From positions 1-44,951 of the forward strand of contig NZ_LDQC01000044.1 of NCBI RefSeq assembly GCF_001475545.1: a stretch of DNA of 44,951 nucleotides, written 5' to 3'. The stretch comes from Curtobacterium luteum (GTDB lineage: Bacteria > Actinomycetota > Actinomycetes > Actinomycetales > Microbacteriaceae). The notes beneath the pieces were generated by a model, which saw only the letters and a list, made by a program, of their open reading frames with translations, was not told the DNA's origin and searched no databases. The translations under genes and the position numbers were made by a program. Below are positions 17,415-25,554 of the stretch, piece by piece (the first letter of the stretch is position 1; the number at the start of each line of letters is the position of its first letter).

Positions 17415-18725
17415 TCACGCCTTCGAGGCGCCACCCCACGTCACGGCGACGACCGTCACGTCGTCGGCGCGGTCGCCGCGCTCGGCCAGCGCCGTGACGT
17501 CGGACACGAGACGATCGACGTCCTCGCGGGCATCGACGAACGCCTGCCACCGGTCGAGCGACGCGAGGTCGCCGCCGAACAGGTCGAGCACCCCGTCGCT
17601 GACGCTGATGACACTGTCGCCGGGCTGGAGGTCCGTCTCGACGCTGGTCCACCCCGAGCCGACCCCGAGCGGCAGGTGTGCGGAGCGGAGGAACTCGCTG
17701 CCACCCGCAGCCCGCCGGACCAGGGTCAGCCCGTGGCCGGCGTCCACCCAACGGAGGGAACCGTCGAGGCTGATCCGCCCGTGGAAGCACGTCGTGAACT
17801 GCGCGCTGACCATGTCCACGGAACCGGTGCTCAGGCCGGCGGAGGTCGACCGGAACGCGAGCGCGGGGTCCGGCTCCCCGAGGCTGCTCCGGATGACGGC
17901 CCGGACCGCTGCGGCGATCATGCCGGCACCGACACCCTTGCCCATCACGTCGCCGAGCGTGAAGCCCATGCCGCCGTCGGGTGTCGGGTACCAGTCGTAG
18001 AAGTCCCCGCCGACGGAGCGGGCCGGGACGCAGGTGCCCGCCACACGGATCGCCGACGGGAGTCCGTTGCCGTCGACGGGCTGCAGGGAGCGCTGCACGA
18101 TGGCCGCCTGGGAGACCTCGGCCTCGGCGACCCGGCGCGAACGCTGGGCGGCGGTGAGCTGGAGGAGGGATCGCCGTGAGAGTTCGTTCACGACGGCCGC
18201 GGCCGCTCCGAAGGTGACGACCACGATCACGAGTCGCACGCCCTCGCTCGCCGGGAACACCCGTCCGGGGGCGAGGAGCAGGGGCAGGAGGAGGGTGACG
18301 ACCGTGCCGATCAGGGGAACGGCCACGCGCCAGCGCCCGTGGCCGGCGGCGATCCAGATCACCGGCAGGATGATGATCGCCAGGAACACCGAGCGCGATT
18401 CCCCGGTGCCGAAACGCAGCAGGCCGATCGCCACGAAGTCGAGCAGGGGCACCAGGATCTCGACGCGGGCCAGGCGCGTCGACCGGGCCATGAGCGCCGT
18501 GAGGCCGAGGAGCACGACCGCGAGACCCGCGCCGGTCCACATCGCCGTGGCGTCCGTCACCGTCAGCCACATCGGCAGCAGGGTGCTCGCGGCGGCGGCC
18601 CCGACGATGAGTGCGGTCACGAGGGCCTGCTTCGCGAGCGGTTCCCACGCGGCCCGCAGCCCGGACAGCACGATGGGACCCGTGTCGGTCGCCCGGACGG
18701 TCCGACGGGGTGGTGCCTGCGTCAT
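17415..18725 (-). CDS. Membrane-bound PP2C/SpoIIE-type phosphatase
   Basis: A 436-residue protein. About six hydrophobic segments occupy residues 20-175, followed by a short helical linker (SRRVAEAEVSQAAIVQRSLQP) and a SpoIIE/PP2C-type serine phosphatase domain to the end. Metal-binding motifs are visible: GGDFYDW, GDVMGKG, VDAGH and SDGVLDLFGG, plus a C-terminal DDVTVVAV. This is the RsbU-like layout that dephosphorylates an anti-sigma-factor antagonist. The membrane part is of the MASE-like sensor kind. No anti-sigma or STAS gene lies beside it, so it is an orphan. The ATG MTQAPPRR is preferred over upstream starts, which add only Arg-rich sequence. Confidence 0.88.
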   Translation of the reverse strand: MTQAPPRRTVRATDTGPIVLSGLRAAWEPLAKQALVTALIVGAAAASTLLPMWLTVTDATAMWTGAGLAVVLLGLTALMARSTRLARVEILVPLLDFVAIGLLRFGTGESRSVFLAIIILPVIWIAAGHGRWRVAVPLIGTVVTLLLPLLLAPGRVFPASEGVRLVIVVVTFGAAAAVVNELSRRSLLQLTAAQRSRRVAEAEVSQAAIVQRSLQPVDGNGLPSAIRVAGTCVPARSVGGDFYDWYPTPDGGMGFTLGDVMGKGVGAGMIAAAVRAVIRSSLGEPDPALAFRSTSAGLSTGSVDMVSAQFTTCFHGRISLDGSLRWVDAGHGLTLVRRAAGGSEFLRSAHLPLGVGSGWTSVETDLQPGDSVISVSDGVLDLFGGDLASLDRWQAFVDAREDVDRLVSDVTALAERGDRADDVTVVAVTWGGASKA

Positions 18726-18900
18726 CCCGCTCCTGTCGACGGCGCTGTCGTCCCGGTGACGGACGACGTTCCCGCACACCACACTAGCCCGCCGACACGT
18801 GTCGAGCACGCTGACCGCATCGCCGGCCCCTGGTGCACGTGACCGGTCCGACGGAGACGAGCCGCGCCTCCAGGCCGTCCGCGCATCGCACCGCACACGG

Positions 18901-18940
18901 CAGCGGGTGCCGACCCGCTCTCGCGACCCGGCACCCGCTG
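18901..18940 (-). terminator. Terminator hairpin after GH51 gene
   Basis: CAGCGGGTGCCG pairs perfectly with CGGCACCCGCTG over a 16-nt loop, 40 bases beyond the stop of the GH51 gene on the minus strand. Confidence 0.65.
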
Positions 18941-18980
18941 TGCTCACTCGACGCTCGCCGCGGCGCGCGCCGAGGCGTCC

Positions 18981-20483
18981 TCAACCGATCGAGACGGCCG
19001 TCCAGGAGACGGGCGGCAGTTCGATCGTGATCGTGTCGCCCTCGCGGCGGACGGTCTCGTTGGTGCGGAGGCCGACGCGCTCGGTGTCCGCGAGGTCGTT
19101 GACGAGGTGCACGTCGTCCTCCCAGATGCCCTCGGCGCGGACCTCGCCGTCCGCGCCGACCCCGGCGAGGTCGATCGTGACGGTGGTCGACTCGGTCTGG
19201 TGGCGGTTCACGAGGAACACCGCCGCCCTGCCGTCCTCGATGGTCGCGGCGGAGTCCACGACCGGGACCTCGCCGTACTTGCCCCCGTCGACCGTGTCGC
19301 CCGAGGCCTTGACCTGGAGCGAGGTGCCGTTCGCGAGCCTCGACGTGAGCGAGAACGGGAAGAACGTCGTCTGGCGCCAGGCCGGGCCGCCGGGCTCGGT
19401 CATGATCGGGCCGATCACGTTGACGAGCTGCGCGAGGCTCGCCGACGCCACGCGGTCGGCGTGGCGGAGCAGCGAGATGAGGAGCCCACCGACGACGACG
19501 GCGTCCGCGACGGTGTAGACGTCCTCGAGCAGGCGTGGCGCGACGGGCCAGTCCTGCAGCTCGAAGGTCTTCTGCTGCTCGTTCCACTTGCTGATCGACC
19601 AGACGTTCCACTCGTCGAACGAGATGTCGATGCGCTTGTCCGACTTCTTGTGCGCCTTGACGTGGTCCGCCGCGGTGGTGACGGTGTCGATGAAGTGGTC
19701 CATGTTGACGCCCGAGGCGAGGAACGAGGACATGTCGCCGTCCTCCTCGTAGTAGGCGTGCGCCGAGATGTAGTCGACGTCGTCGTAGGTGTGCTCGAGG
19801 ACCGTGCGCTCCCACTCGCCGAACGTCGGCATCGAGGCGCCGGACGACCCGCAGGCGACCAGCTCGAGGTCGGGCTGGATCTGTCGCATGGCCTTCGCGG
19901 TCATCGCGGCGAGCTTGCCGTAGTCGTCCGCGTTCTTGTGGCCGAGCTGCCAGGGGCCGTCCATCTCGTTGCCGAGGCACCACATCTTGATCGCGAAGGG
20001 CTCCTGGCGGCCGTTCGAGCGGCGGTACTCGCTGAGCGCGGTGCCGGCGTCGATGTTCGCGTACTCGAGCAGCTCGATGGCCTCCTGCGTACCGCGCGTG
20101 CCGAGGTTCACGGCGAGCATGAGCTCCGAGTCGACCTGGTCGAGCCAGTGCTGGAACTCGTGCAGGCCGACCTCGTTCGTCTCGGTGGAGTGCCACGCGA
20201 GGTCGAGACGACGGGGACGCTGCTCGACCGGGCCGACGCCGTCCTCCCACTTGTAGCCGGAGACGAAGTTTCCGCCCGGGTAGCGGATCGCGGACACGTT
20301 CAGTTCCTTGACGAGCTCGATCACGTCCTTGCGGAAGCCGTGCTCGTCGGCGGTCTCGTGCGCCGGCTCGTGGATGCCGTCGTAGACGTGCCGTCCGAGG
20401 TGCTCGACGAACCCGCCGAACAGGCGACGGCGCACCGGCCCCACGGTGAACGCGGCGTCGAGGACGAGGTGTGTGCGGGGCAT
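18981..20483 (-). CDS. Alpha-L-arabinofuranosidase, GH51
   Basis: A 500-residue cytoplasmic enzyme without signal peptide. The catalytic acid/base Glu is E173 in LGNEMDGPWQ and the nucleophile is E291 in SFDEWNVW, both diagnostic of family GH51. The N terminus (FGGFVEHLGRHVYDGIHEP) and IRYPGGNFVSGYKWEDGVGP are also typical, and the beta-sandwich C-terminal domain ends SWTAVSIG. It releases L-arabinofuranose from short arabinan or arabinoxylan oligosaccharides. The ATG has AAGGAG upstream. It is divergent from a sugar ABC operon, with a LacI-type operator on each side of the promoter region, so both are likely induced together by arabinosides. Confidence 0.95.
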   Translation of the reverse strand: MPRTHLVLDAAFTVGPVRRRLFGGFVEHLGRHVYDGIHEPAHETADEHGFRKDVIELVKELNVSAIRYPGGNFVSGYKWEDGVGPVEQRPRRLDLAWHSTETNEVGLHEFQHWLDQVDSELMLAVNLGTRGTQEAIELLEYANIDAGTALSEYRRSNGRQEPFAIKMWCLGNEMDGPWQLGHKNADDYGKLAAMTAKAMRQIQPDLELVACGSSGASMPTFGEWERTVLEHTYDDVDYISAHAYYEEDGDMSSFLASGVNMDHFIDTVTTAADHVKAHKKSDKRIDISFDEWNVWSISKWNEQQKTFELQDWPVAPRLLEDVYTVADAVVVGGLLISLLRHADRVASASLAQLVNVIGPIMTEPGGPAWRQTTFFPFSLTSRLANGTSLQVKASGDTVDGGKYGEVPVVDSAATIEDGRAAVFLVNRHQTESTTVTIDLAGVGADGEVRAEGIWEDDVHLVNDLADTERVGLRTNETVRREGDTITIELPPVSWTAVSIG

Positions 20484-20522
20484 GGATCTCCTTCGATCGT
20501 CGTGCATCGGGGTGACACGAAA

Positions 20523-20534
20523 GTGAGCGCTCAC
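20523..20534. promoter_or_regulatory. LacI-type operator O1 (GH51 side)
   Basis: A perfect palindrome GTGAGCGCTCAC. On the minus strand it fills the spacer downstream of a TTGACG -35 (20539-20544), so a bound repressor would block GH51 transcription. Confidence 0.8.
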
Positions 20535-20603
20535 CCGCCGTCAACGCTAGCCGGTCCCGGGCAAGGACGAAAGGGGTGGTGCTCCGGCGTGTCCGGCGCT
20601 AAT

Positions 20604-20615
20604 GTGAGCGCTCAC
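20604..20615. promoter_or_regulatory. LacI-type operator O2 (ABC operon side)
   Basis: A second perfect GTGAGCGCTCAC, 81 bp from the first. It overlaps a TAATGT -10 (20600-20605) for the plus-strand ABC genes. The identical 12-bp cores suggest one repressor, possibly looping the two sites. No lacI-type gene is adjacent, so the repressor acts from elsewhere. Confidence 0.8.
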
Positions 20616-20747
20616 GGAGCGATGATGCCCCCACGGCACGTCGTCCCGACCGGAGCAGCGAAGGAGCCTCACCCCCGGGGCCACGACGCCGCTCCAGTAC
20701 GGAACACCGACCCTGTTCCGCTCGGCCCGTCCCGATGGAGTGATGCC

Positions 20748-22112
20748 ATGCCGATCCGACCCACCCCGCCCGTGCAGCCGCGCGGCGGATCCTTCACCCG
20801 GCGGAGCCTGCTCGCCGCAGGAGCCGCGGCCGCCACCGTGCTGCCGCTCGCCGCCTGCTCGAGTCCGCTCGCAGCGGGCATCGCCGGTGCCCCGCTCAAC
20901 CCCGAGACCCTCGTCTTCTGGAACCTCTTCGGTGGCGGTGACGGCGCTCGCATGCAGCAGATGGAGGCCGGCTACGCCAAGCAGCACGGCGGGCCGTCCT
21001 CGATCCAGGCGACGACGTTCGCGTGGGGCAACCCCTACTACTCGAAGGTGACACTGGCCACCGTCGGGAACAAGCCGCCGGACGTCGCGATCGCCCACCT
21101 CACCCGCGCGAAGCCGCTGTGGGACGGCGACCTGCTCGACCCGATCACCTCGGACGACCTCGCGAGCGTCGGCCTGAGCGCCAGCGACTTCAACCAGAAG
21201 GCCTGGACGGCACAGAAGACCGACGGGAAGAACATCTGCATCCCGCTCGACACGCACCCGTTCGTGCTCTTTTACAACGTTGACGTGTGCCGGAAGGCCG
21301 GTCTGATCGACAGCGACGGCAAGCTCAAGGACCTGTCCGGGCTGGACACGTTCGAGGCCGCACTCGCCGCCGTGTCGAAGGTCACCGGTGGGGTCGCGCT
21401 CAACGTCGCGAACGTCAGCGAGGTCGCGACCCCCTGGCGCTTCTTCTGGACGATGTACAACCAGATCAAGGGCGTCACACCGTTCATCAGCGACGGCGGC
21501 TCGAAGCTCACGGTCGACGAGGACGCCTACGACACGGTGACCTCGATGACGCAGAAGTGGGTCAAGAACGGCTGGCTCAACAAGGGCCTCGACTACGCCA
21601 CCGCGGAGACGCTGATGTTCACGGGCAAGGCCGGGTTCTTCATGCAGGGCGAGTGGGAGATCAGCACGGCGCAGTCGATCAAGGGCCTGAAGTTCGGCAT
21701 GACGACCATCCCGCAGCTGTTCGACAAGCCGGCCACCCAGGCCGACTCGCACACCTTCATCCTGCCGAGGAAGGACCGCACGCCGGAGCAGCGGAAGGCG
21801 CACATGCTCTTCATCAAGCAGATGCTGGAGCAGAGCATGACGTGGGCCGAGGGCGGGCACGTGCCGGCCTACATGCCGACGTTCGACAGCACGGCCTACA
21901 AGAAGCTCGAGCCGCAGTCCGACTACGCGTCCGCTGCCGAGAGCGCCGTGTTCGACGACCCCGCCTGGTACGGCGGCTCCGGTTCGACGTTCGAGAACAC
22001 CGTCGGCGCGCAACTCGCGCTCGTGCAGCAGGGCTCCTCGAGCCCGGCGGCCGCCCTCTCGGCGATCAAGAGCCAGCTCAGCACGTACCTCAACACCCCC
22101 AGCCCGCTGTAA
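20748..22112 (+). CDS. Sugar ABC transporter substrate-binding lipoprotein (arabinoside locus)
   Basis: A 454-residue extracellular binding protein, carbohydrate family 1. The signal holds a twin-arginine-like FTRRSLLAAG and ends in the lipobox LAAC (Cys about residue 37), so it may be exported by Tat as a lipoprotein. The mature part has the usual LVFWNLFGGGDGARMQQM start and conserved WTAQ and MQGEWE segments of oligosaccharide binders. The ATG lies behind GGAG and leaves a leader of roughly 135 nt from the predicted promoter. The divergent GH51 gene suggests arabino-oligosaccharides as ligand. Confidence 0.92.
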   Translation: MPIRPTPPVQPRGGSFTRRSLLAAGAAAATVLPLAACSSPLAAGIAGAPLNPETLVFWNLFGGGDGARMQQMEAGYAKQHGGPSSIQATTFAWGNPYYSKVTLATVGNKPPDVAIAHLTRAKPLWDGDLLDPITSDDLASVGLSASDFNQKAWTAQKTDGKNICIPLDTHPFVLFYNVDVCRKAGLIDSDGKLKDLSGLDTFEAALAAVSKVTGGVALNVANVSEVATPWRFFWTMYNQIKGVTPFISDGGSKLTVDEDAYDTVTSMTQKWVKNGWLNKGLDYATAETLMFTGKAGFFMQGEWEISTAQSIKGLKFGMTTIPQLFDKPATQADSHTFILPRKDRTPEQRKAHMLFIKQMLEQSMTWAEGGHVPAYMPTFDSTAYKKLEPQSDYASAAESAVFDDPAWYGGSGSTFENTVGAQLALVQQGSSSPAAALSAIKSQLSTYLNTPSPL

Positions 22113-22136
22113 GCCCCGCGCGAAAGGCACGACGAC

Positions 22137-23102
22137 GTGACCGCAGCACCAGTCCTGACCCGCCCGACGGAGGCCGCAACGGTCCCCGGGCGGCTCCGCA
22201 CGCGTGCGAACAGCACCACCCGTGGCCAAGGCCGCAGCGGATGGCTGTTCCTCGCCCCCTTCGGCCTGTTCTACCTGGCCTTCCTGCTCGGCCCGACGGT
22301 CTGGATGATCGTCTCGAGCTTCTTCAACACCTCGACCGTCCGCACCGGGCTCGGCAGTTTCGCCGGGTTCGCGAACTACGCGGAGATGCTCGGACGCGCC
22401 GACTTCTGGTCGTCGCTCTGGCACACGCTGCAGTTCACGCTCTACACGACGCCGCCGCTGGTGATCCTGGCGTTCGTGTTCGCGGTGCTCACGAACCGGA
22501 TGAACCGCGGCCAGTGGTTCTTCCGCCTGGCGTTCTTCCTGCCGTTCATCCTGCCGTCGGCGACGATCTCGCTGATCTGGGTGTTCATCTTCACCCCCGC
22601 GACCGGTCTGTTCGCGTCGGTCCAGCAGGCACTGGGCATCACGCCGGGCGCCGGGGTGCTGGCCAGCCCGAACACCGCGATGATCGGCGTCGCGATCGCC
22701 ACGGTCTGGTGGACCCTCGGGTTCAACTTCGTGCTCTACCTCGCGGGCCTCCAGGAGATCCCGCGCGAGCTGTACGAAGCGGCCGCGGTCGACGGTGCAT
22801 CGAGCTGGCAGCAGATCAAGTCGATCACGCTGCCGCTCCTCGGCCGCACGACCACGCTCGTGATCCTGCTGCAGATCATCGCGAGCCTGAAGATCTTCGA
22901 CCAGGTGTACCTGATGACGAACGGCGGACCGGGCATCTCGACCCAGGTCTCGCTCCAACTCATCACGGGCGTCGGCTTCACCGACAACCGCCTCGGCGCC
23001 GCTTCGGCAGCGTCGGTGCTCCTGTTCATCGTGATCGTCGCGATCGCGGTCATCCGGCAGCTCGTCGAGCGCGCTGCCGCCAAGCGAGAGATCGGTGCCT
23101 GA
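22137..23102 (+). CDS. Sugar ABC transporter permease (MalF-type, arabinoside locus)
   Basis: A 321-residue CUT1 permease with about six membrane helices and the EAA loop LYEAAAVDGASSWQQIKSI. It starts at a GTG preceded by GAAAGG and lies 24 bp after the binding-protein gene. It is resistant to assignment of sugar by itself; context points to arabinosides. An ATPase partner is absent, as in the other importer of this window. Confidence 0.93.
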   Translation: MTAAPVLTRPTEAATVPGRLRTRANSTTRGQGRSGWLFLAPFGLFYLAFLLGPTVWMIVSSFFNTSTVRTGLGSFAGFANYAEMLGRADFWSSLWHTLQFTLYTTPPLVILAFVFAVLTNRMNRGQWFFRLAFFLPFILPSATISLIWVFIFTPATGLFASVQQALGITPGAGVLASPNTAMIGVAIATVWWTLGFNFVLYLAGLQEIPRELYEAAAVDGASSWQQIKSITLPLLGRTTTLVILLQIIASLKIFDQVYLMTNGGPGISTQVSLQLITGVGFTDNRLGAASAASVLLFIVIVAIAVIRQLVERAAAKREIGA

Positions 23103-24018
23103 CGTGACCACCACCGAGAGCCTCACCACCGCCCGGCCGAAGCTCCGTTCCGGGGTGTCGGCCGCAGCCCCGGCGAACGCCGCGAAGATCGGCGTCTCCG
23201 GCAAGGGCTTCAACATCGTCGCGGGCATCATCCTCGGGGTGTTCGCGGTCATCTGGCTCATCCCGAGTCTGTTCGCCCTCAAGACGTCGCTGTCCGACAA
23301 CGGCGTCGCGGCGCTCGGAGCGAACGCGATCCTGTCGAACTGGAACCCGACGCTGCACTCCTACGCCGCGCTGTTCCAGGCCGGCGACATCTGGAACTGG
23401 TACCTGGCGTCGGGCATCACGAGCCTCGTGACGACCGCCCTCACGGTGCTGTTCGCCTCGATGGCGGCGTTCGCGCTGTCCCGTCTGGTGTTCCGCGGCC
23501 GCAACGTCGCGTTCCTGCTCATCATCCTGGGCATCATGATCCCGACGCAGGTCCTGATCATCCCGATCTTCCAGGAGCTCAACGCGGTCGGCCTGCTCAA
23601 CACCTACTGGTCGGTCATCTTCCCGCAGGTGCCCGCTGTGATCGCGGTGTTCATCTTCAAGCAGTTCTTCGACGGCATCCCGCGGGAGCTCGAGGAGGCG
23701 GCACGGATCGACGGTGCGGGCATGTGGAAGATCTACTGGTCGGTGATCCTGCCGCTGTCGCGTCCGGTCATCGCAGCGGTCGCGATCCTGACGTTCGTCG
23801 GGGTCTGGAACAACCTGCTGCTGCCGCTGTTCGTGCTGTCCAACCCGGATCTCATGACGATCCCCGTCGGGCTCGCCACGGTCCAGGGCAGCTTCGGGCA
23901 GCGCTACGCCGACATCCAGGCGGGCGCGATCCTCGCGGCGCTGCCGCTGATCATCCTCTACCTGATCTTCCAGCGGCAGATCGTGGAGGGTGTGACCGGG
24001 TCCGGTCTGAAGGGCTGA
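23095..24018 (+). CDS. Sugar ABC transporter permease (MalG-type, arabinoside locus)
   Basis: A 307-residue CUT1 permease with EAA motif LEEAARIDGAGMWKIYWSV and C terminus TGSGLKG. Two GTG starts are possible: 23095, overlapping the previous gene by eight bases with GAGAG just upstream, and 23104, which would leave the genes separate. The first has the better Shine-Dalgarno spacing. It ends the ABC operon; a 21-bp perfect hairpin follows directly. Confidence 0.92.
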   Translation: MPDVTTTESLTTARPKLRSGVSAAAPANAAKIGVSGKGFNIVAGIILGVFAVIWLIPSLFALKTSLSDNGVAALGANAILSNWNPTLHSYAALFQAGDIWNWYLASGITSLVTTALTVLFASMAAFALSRLVFRGRNVAFLLIILGIMIPTQVLIIPIFQELNAVGLLNTYWSVIFPQVPAVIAVFIFKQFFDGIPRELEEAARIDGAGMWKIYWSVILPLSRPVIAAVAILTFVGVWNNLLLPLFVLSNPDLMTIPVGLATVQGSFGQRYADIQAGAILAALPLIILYLIFQRQIVEGVTGSGLKG

Positions 24019-24030
24019 CGCCACCACCAC

Positions 24031-24076
24031 ACGGACGGGAGGCACGGTGCCGGCTGGCACCGTGCCTCCCGTCCGT
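24031..24076. terminator. 21-bp perfect hairpin with GGCT loop (GGAGGC family)
   Basis: Two 21-nt arms pair without mismatch around a GGCT tetraloop, 12 bases after the last ABC gene. The copy at 37965-38012 has the same loop and nearly the same stem, with a compensated A-T to G-C change. It terminates the ABC operon, though the conserved sequence is more than a terminator needs. Confidence 0.8.
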
Positions 24077-24078
24077 CT

Positions 24079-24234
24079 GCTGGTCGCGCCGCGCGCCCGG
24101 CGGTGCCTGGTCGACCCGGGCGTACCTGGTCGACCCGGGCGTACCTGGTCGACCCGGGCGTGCCTGGTCGAACCATCCGACCAGGTACGCCCGATCCTGC
24201 TCCCCATGGCAGGCGTTGTGGGAAGGACCGGGCG
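24079..24234 (+). repeat. Composite intergenic element, copy A: 19-bp tandem units plus structured tail
   Basis: Three 19-bp units of the form SGTRCCTGGTCGACCCGGG (24102-24158) are followed by a diverged fourth. Then comes a hairpin GACCAGG/CCTGCTC with one mismatch and a 10-nt loop TACGCCCGAT (24186-24195), then CCAT, and TGTGGGAAGGA (24217-24227). The fourth unit can alternatively pair with the next segment (GCCTGGTCG with CGACCAGG). Copy B at 35844-36016 has the same order and the same spacing. Together with the hairpin at 24031 it fills most of the 306-bp gap between the ABC operon and the lipoprotein gene; I see no ORF in that gap. Confidence 0.75.
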
Positions 24235-24310
24235 GCGCCAGCGAGCGCCGTGACCCCTCGACGCACACATCGACCCAGCACCCGCACCGCGCAGTCTCCG
24301 CTCGTCCGGC

Positions 24311-24316
24311 TAGCCT
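24311..24316 (+). promoter_or_regulatory. -10 element of leaderless lipoprotein gene
   Basis: TAGCCT lies 8 nt before the GTG start with no Shine-Dalgarno between, fitting a leaderless transcript. Confidence 0.5.
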
Positions 24317-24324
24317 TGCTCGTC

Positions 24325-25377
24325 GTGACGCTCCCCCGCCGGCCCCTGCGCGCCCTCGTGCTCGCCGCGGCGGTGGCGTGCGCGCTGGCCCTCGCCGGCT
24401 GCAGTGGGCCGTCCGGTACGGACACCGCGCCGGACGGCGGTGGTGGCGGCGGCGCGAAGGCCACCGGCTGGTCCTACCAGGACGCCACGGGGACGACGAT
24501 CCGGCTCGACCGACGTCCCGAGCGGGTGGTCGCCCTCGACGACGTCGCGATCTCGATGGTCCGCTACGGCCTGCACCCGGTCGGCACGTTCGGCCGGTTG
24601 CCGCTCGCGGCGGACAGCCGGTGGGACGGGCTCGACACCGACGGCATCGCGGACATCGGATCGGCGAGCACCACCGACGGCGACGGTGACGGTTCGGACG
24701 GCGTCGACGTCGACCGGGTCGCTGCACTGCACCCCGACCTCATCATCACCACGATCGCGCCGGTGGACGCCGCCGGCACGCTCCCGTCCGGCCACGTCGG
24801 GACCGGCATCGCCGACACCGAGCAGCAGCGGGAACTGGCGGAGATCGCCCCCGTCGCCGAGGTCCGGTGGGGCGGTGACGGCGCCGAAGTCGTCCGGGAC
24901 GTGACCGACCTCGCGCGGTCGCTCGGCGCCGAGCAGTCCGTCGTGGACGCCGCGGAGACCGAGTTCGACGACGCGGCGTCGGCGTTGGAGTCAGCGACCC
25001 GGGACCACGACGTCCGGCTGACCGCGCTGTACGCCGACCACGACGGCGTCTACGTCGCCCGGCCCGAGGACGTCCCCGCGCTGCAGCTCTTGGCGTCGCA
25101 CGGAGCCGACCTGACCGTGCCCGGGCCGAAGGGCTACGCGTGGGGCGTGTACTCATGGCCGAACGCCGGGAAGGTCCGGGGCGACGTGCTGCTGCTCTCG
25201 GACCAGGGCTACCAGGCGGACGACCTCGTGGAGCAGCCGACCTTCGCCGACCAGCCGGCGCTCGTCGCGGGACAGGTGCACCCGTGGACGTCGCCCGTGC
25301 TCGACTACGCGTCCCAGGCCGCGGCGATGCGGCAGCTCGCCACGTGGATCACCGAGAGCGAACCACTCGACCGGTAG
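24325..25377 (+). CDS. Iron-siderophore-type ABC substrate-binding lipoprotein
   Basis: A 350-residue lipoprotein with signal and lipobox LAGC (Cys near residue 26), a Gly-rich linker, then a class III (FepB/FhuD-like) binding domain. ERVVALDDVAISMVRYG near its start, HPDLIITTIAP in the middle and the C-terminal PTFADQPALVAGQ are the usual landmarks. These proteins bind ferric siderophores or haem outside the cell and pass them to an ABC permease. No permease or ATPase lies nearby. The GTG is chosen because the lipoprotein signal follows directly and a TAGCCT -10 lies 8 nt upstream. Confidence 0.87.
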   Translation: MTLPRRPLRALVLAAAVACALALAGCSGPSGTDTAPDGGGGGGAKATGWSYQDATGTTIRLDRRPERVVALDDVAISMVRYGLHPVGTFGRLPLAADSRWDGLDTDGIADIGSASTTDGDGDGSDGVDVDRVAALHPDLIITTIAPVDAAGTLPSGHVGTGIADTEQQRELAEIAPVAEVRWGGDGAEVVRDVTDLARSLGAEQSVVDAAETEFDDAASALESATRDHDVRLTALYADHDGVYVARPEDVPALQLLASHGADLTVPGPKGYAWGVYSWPNAGKVRGDVLLLSDQGYQADDLVEQPTFADQPALVAGQVHPWTSPVLDYASQAAAMRQLATWITESEPLDR

Positions 25378-25436
25378 CGCCGGGGCCCCGGCCGCAGCCG
25401 CGGCCCCGGCCCCGGCGAGGCGAGGCAGGGCGGGGC

Positions 25437-25502
25437 GAGACTCGGGCCCGCGGACAGTTTCGCGGTCCGAGGGCCGCGAAACTGTCCGCCCAGCCGAGTC
25501 TC
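25437..25502. terminator. Long two-part terminator hairpin
   Basis: An inner perfect 16-bp stem (25450-25465 with 25474-25489) is flanked by an outer 9-bp stem GAGACTCGG/CCGAGTCTC. It lies between the converging lipoprotein and PBP genes and can serve both strands. Confidence 0.75.
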
Positions 25503-25554
25503 GGGAGCCCGGCGGCGCCGGCCGGCCGCGCTCACCCCGCGACCGCGGCGCCGC

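Noticed and set aside
19107..20747. Upstream extension of the second sugar-binding lipoprotein
   Set aside because: It runs antisense through the GH51 gene; the lipoprotein signal starts at 20748.
20547..23300. 917-codon open frame on the minus strand
   Set aside because: It is antisense to the binding-protein and permease genes and shows only compositional low-complexity sequence.
24102..24177. 19-bp repeats as a CRISPR array
   Set aside because: The units are directly adjacent with no spacers, are too short, and no cas gene is present.
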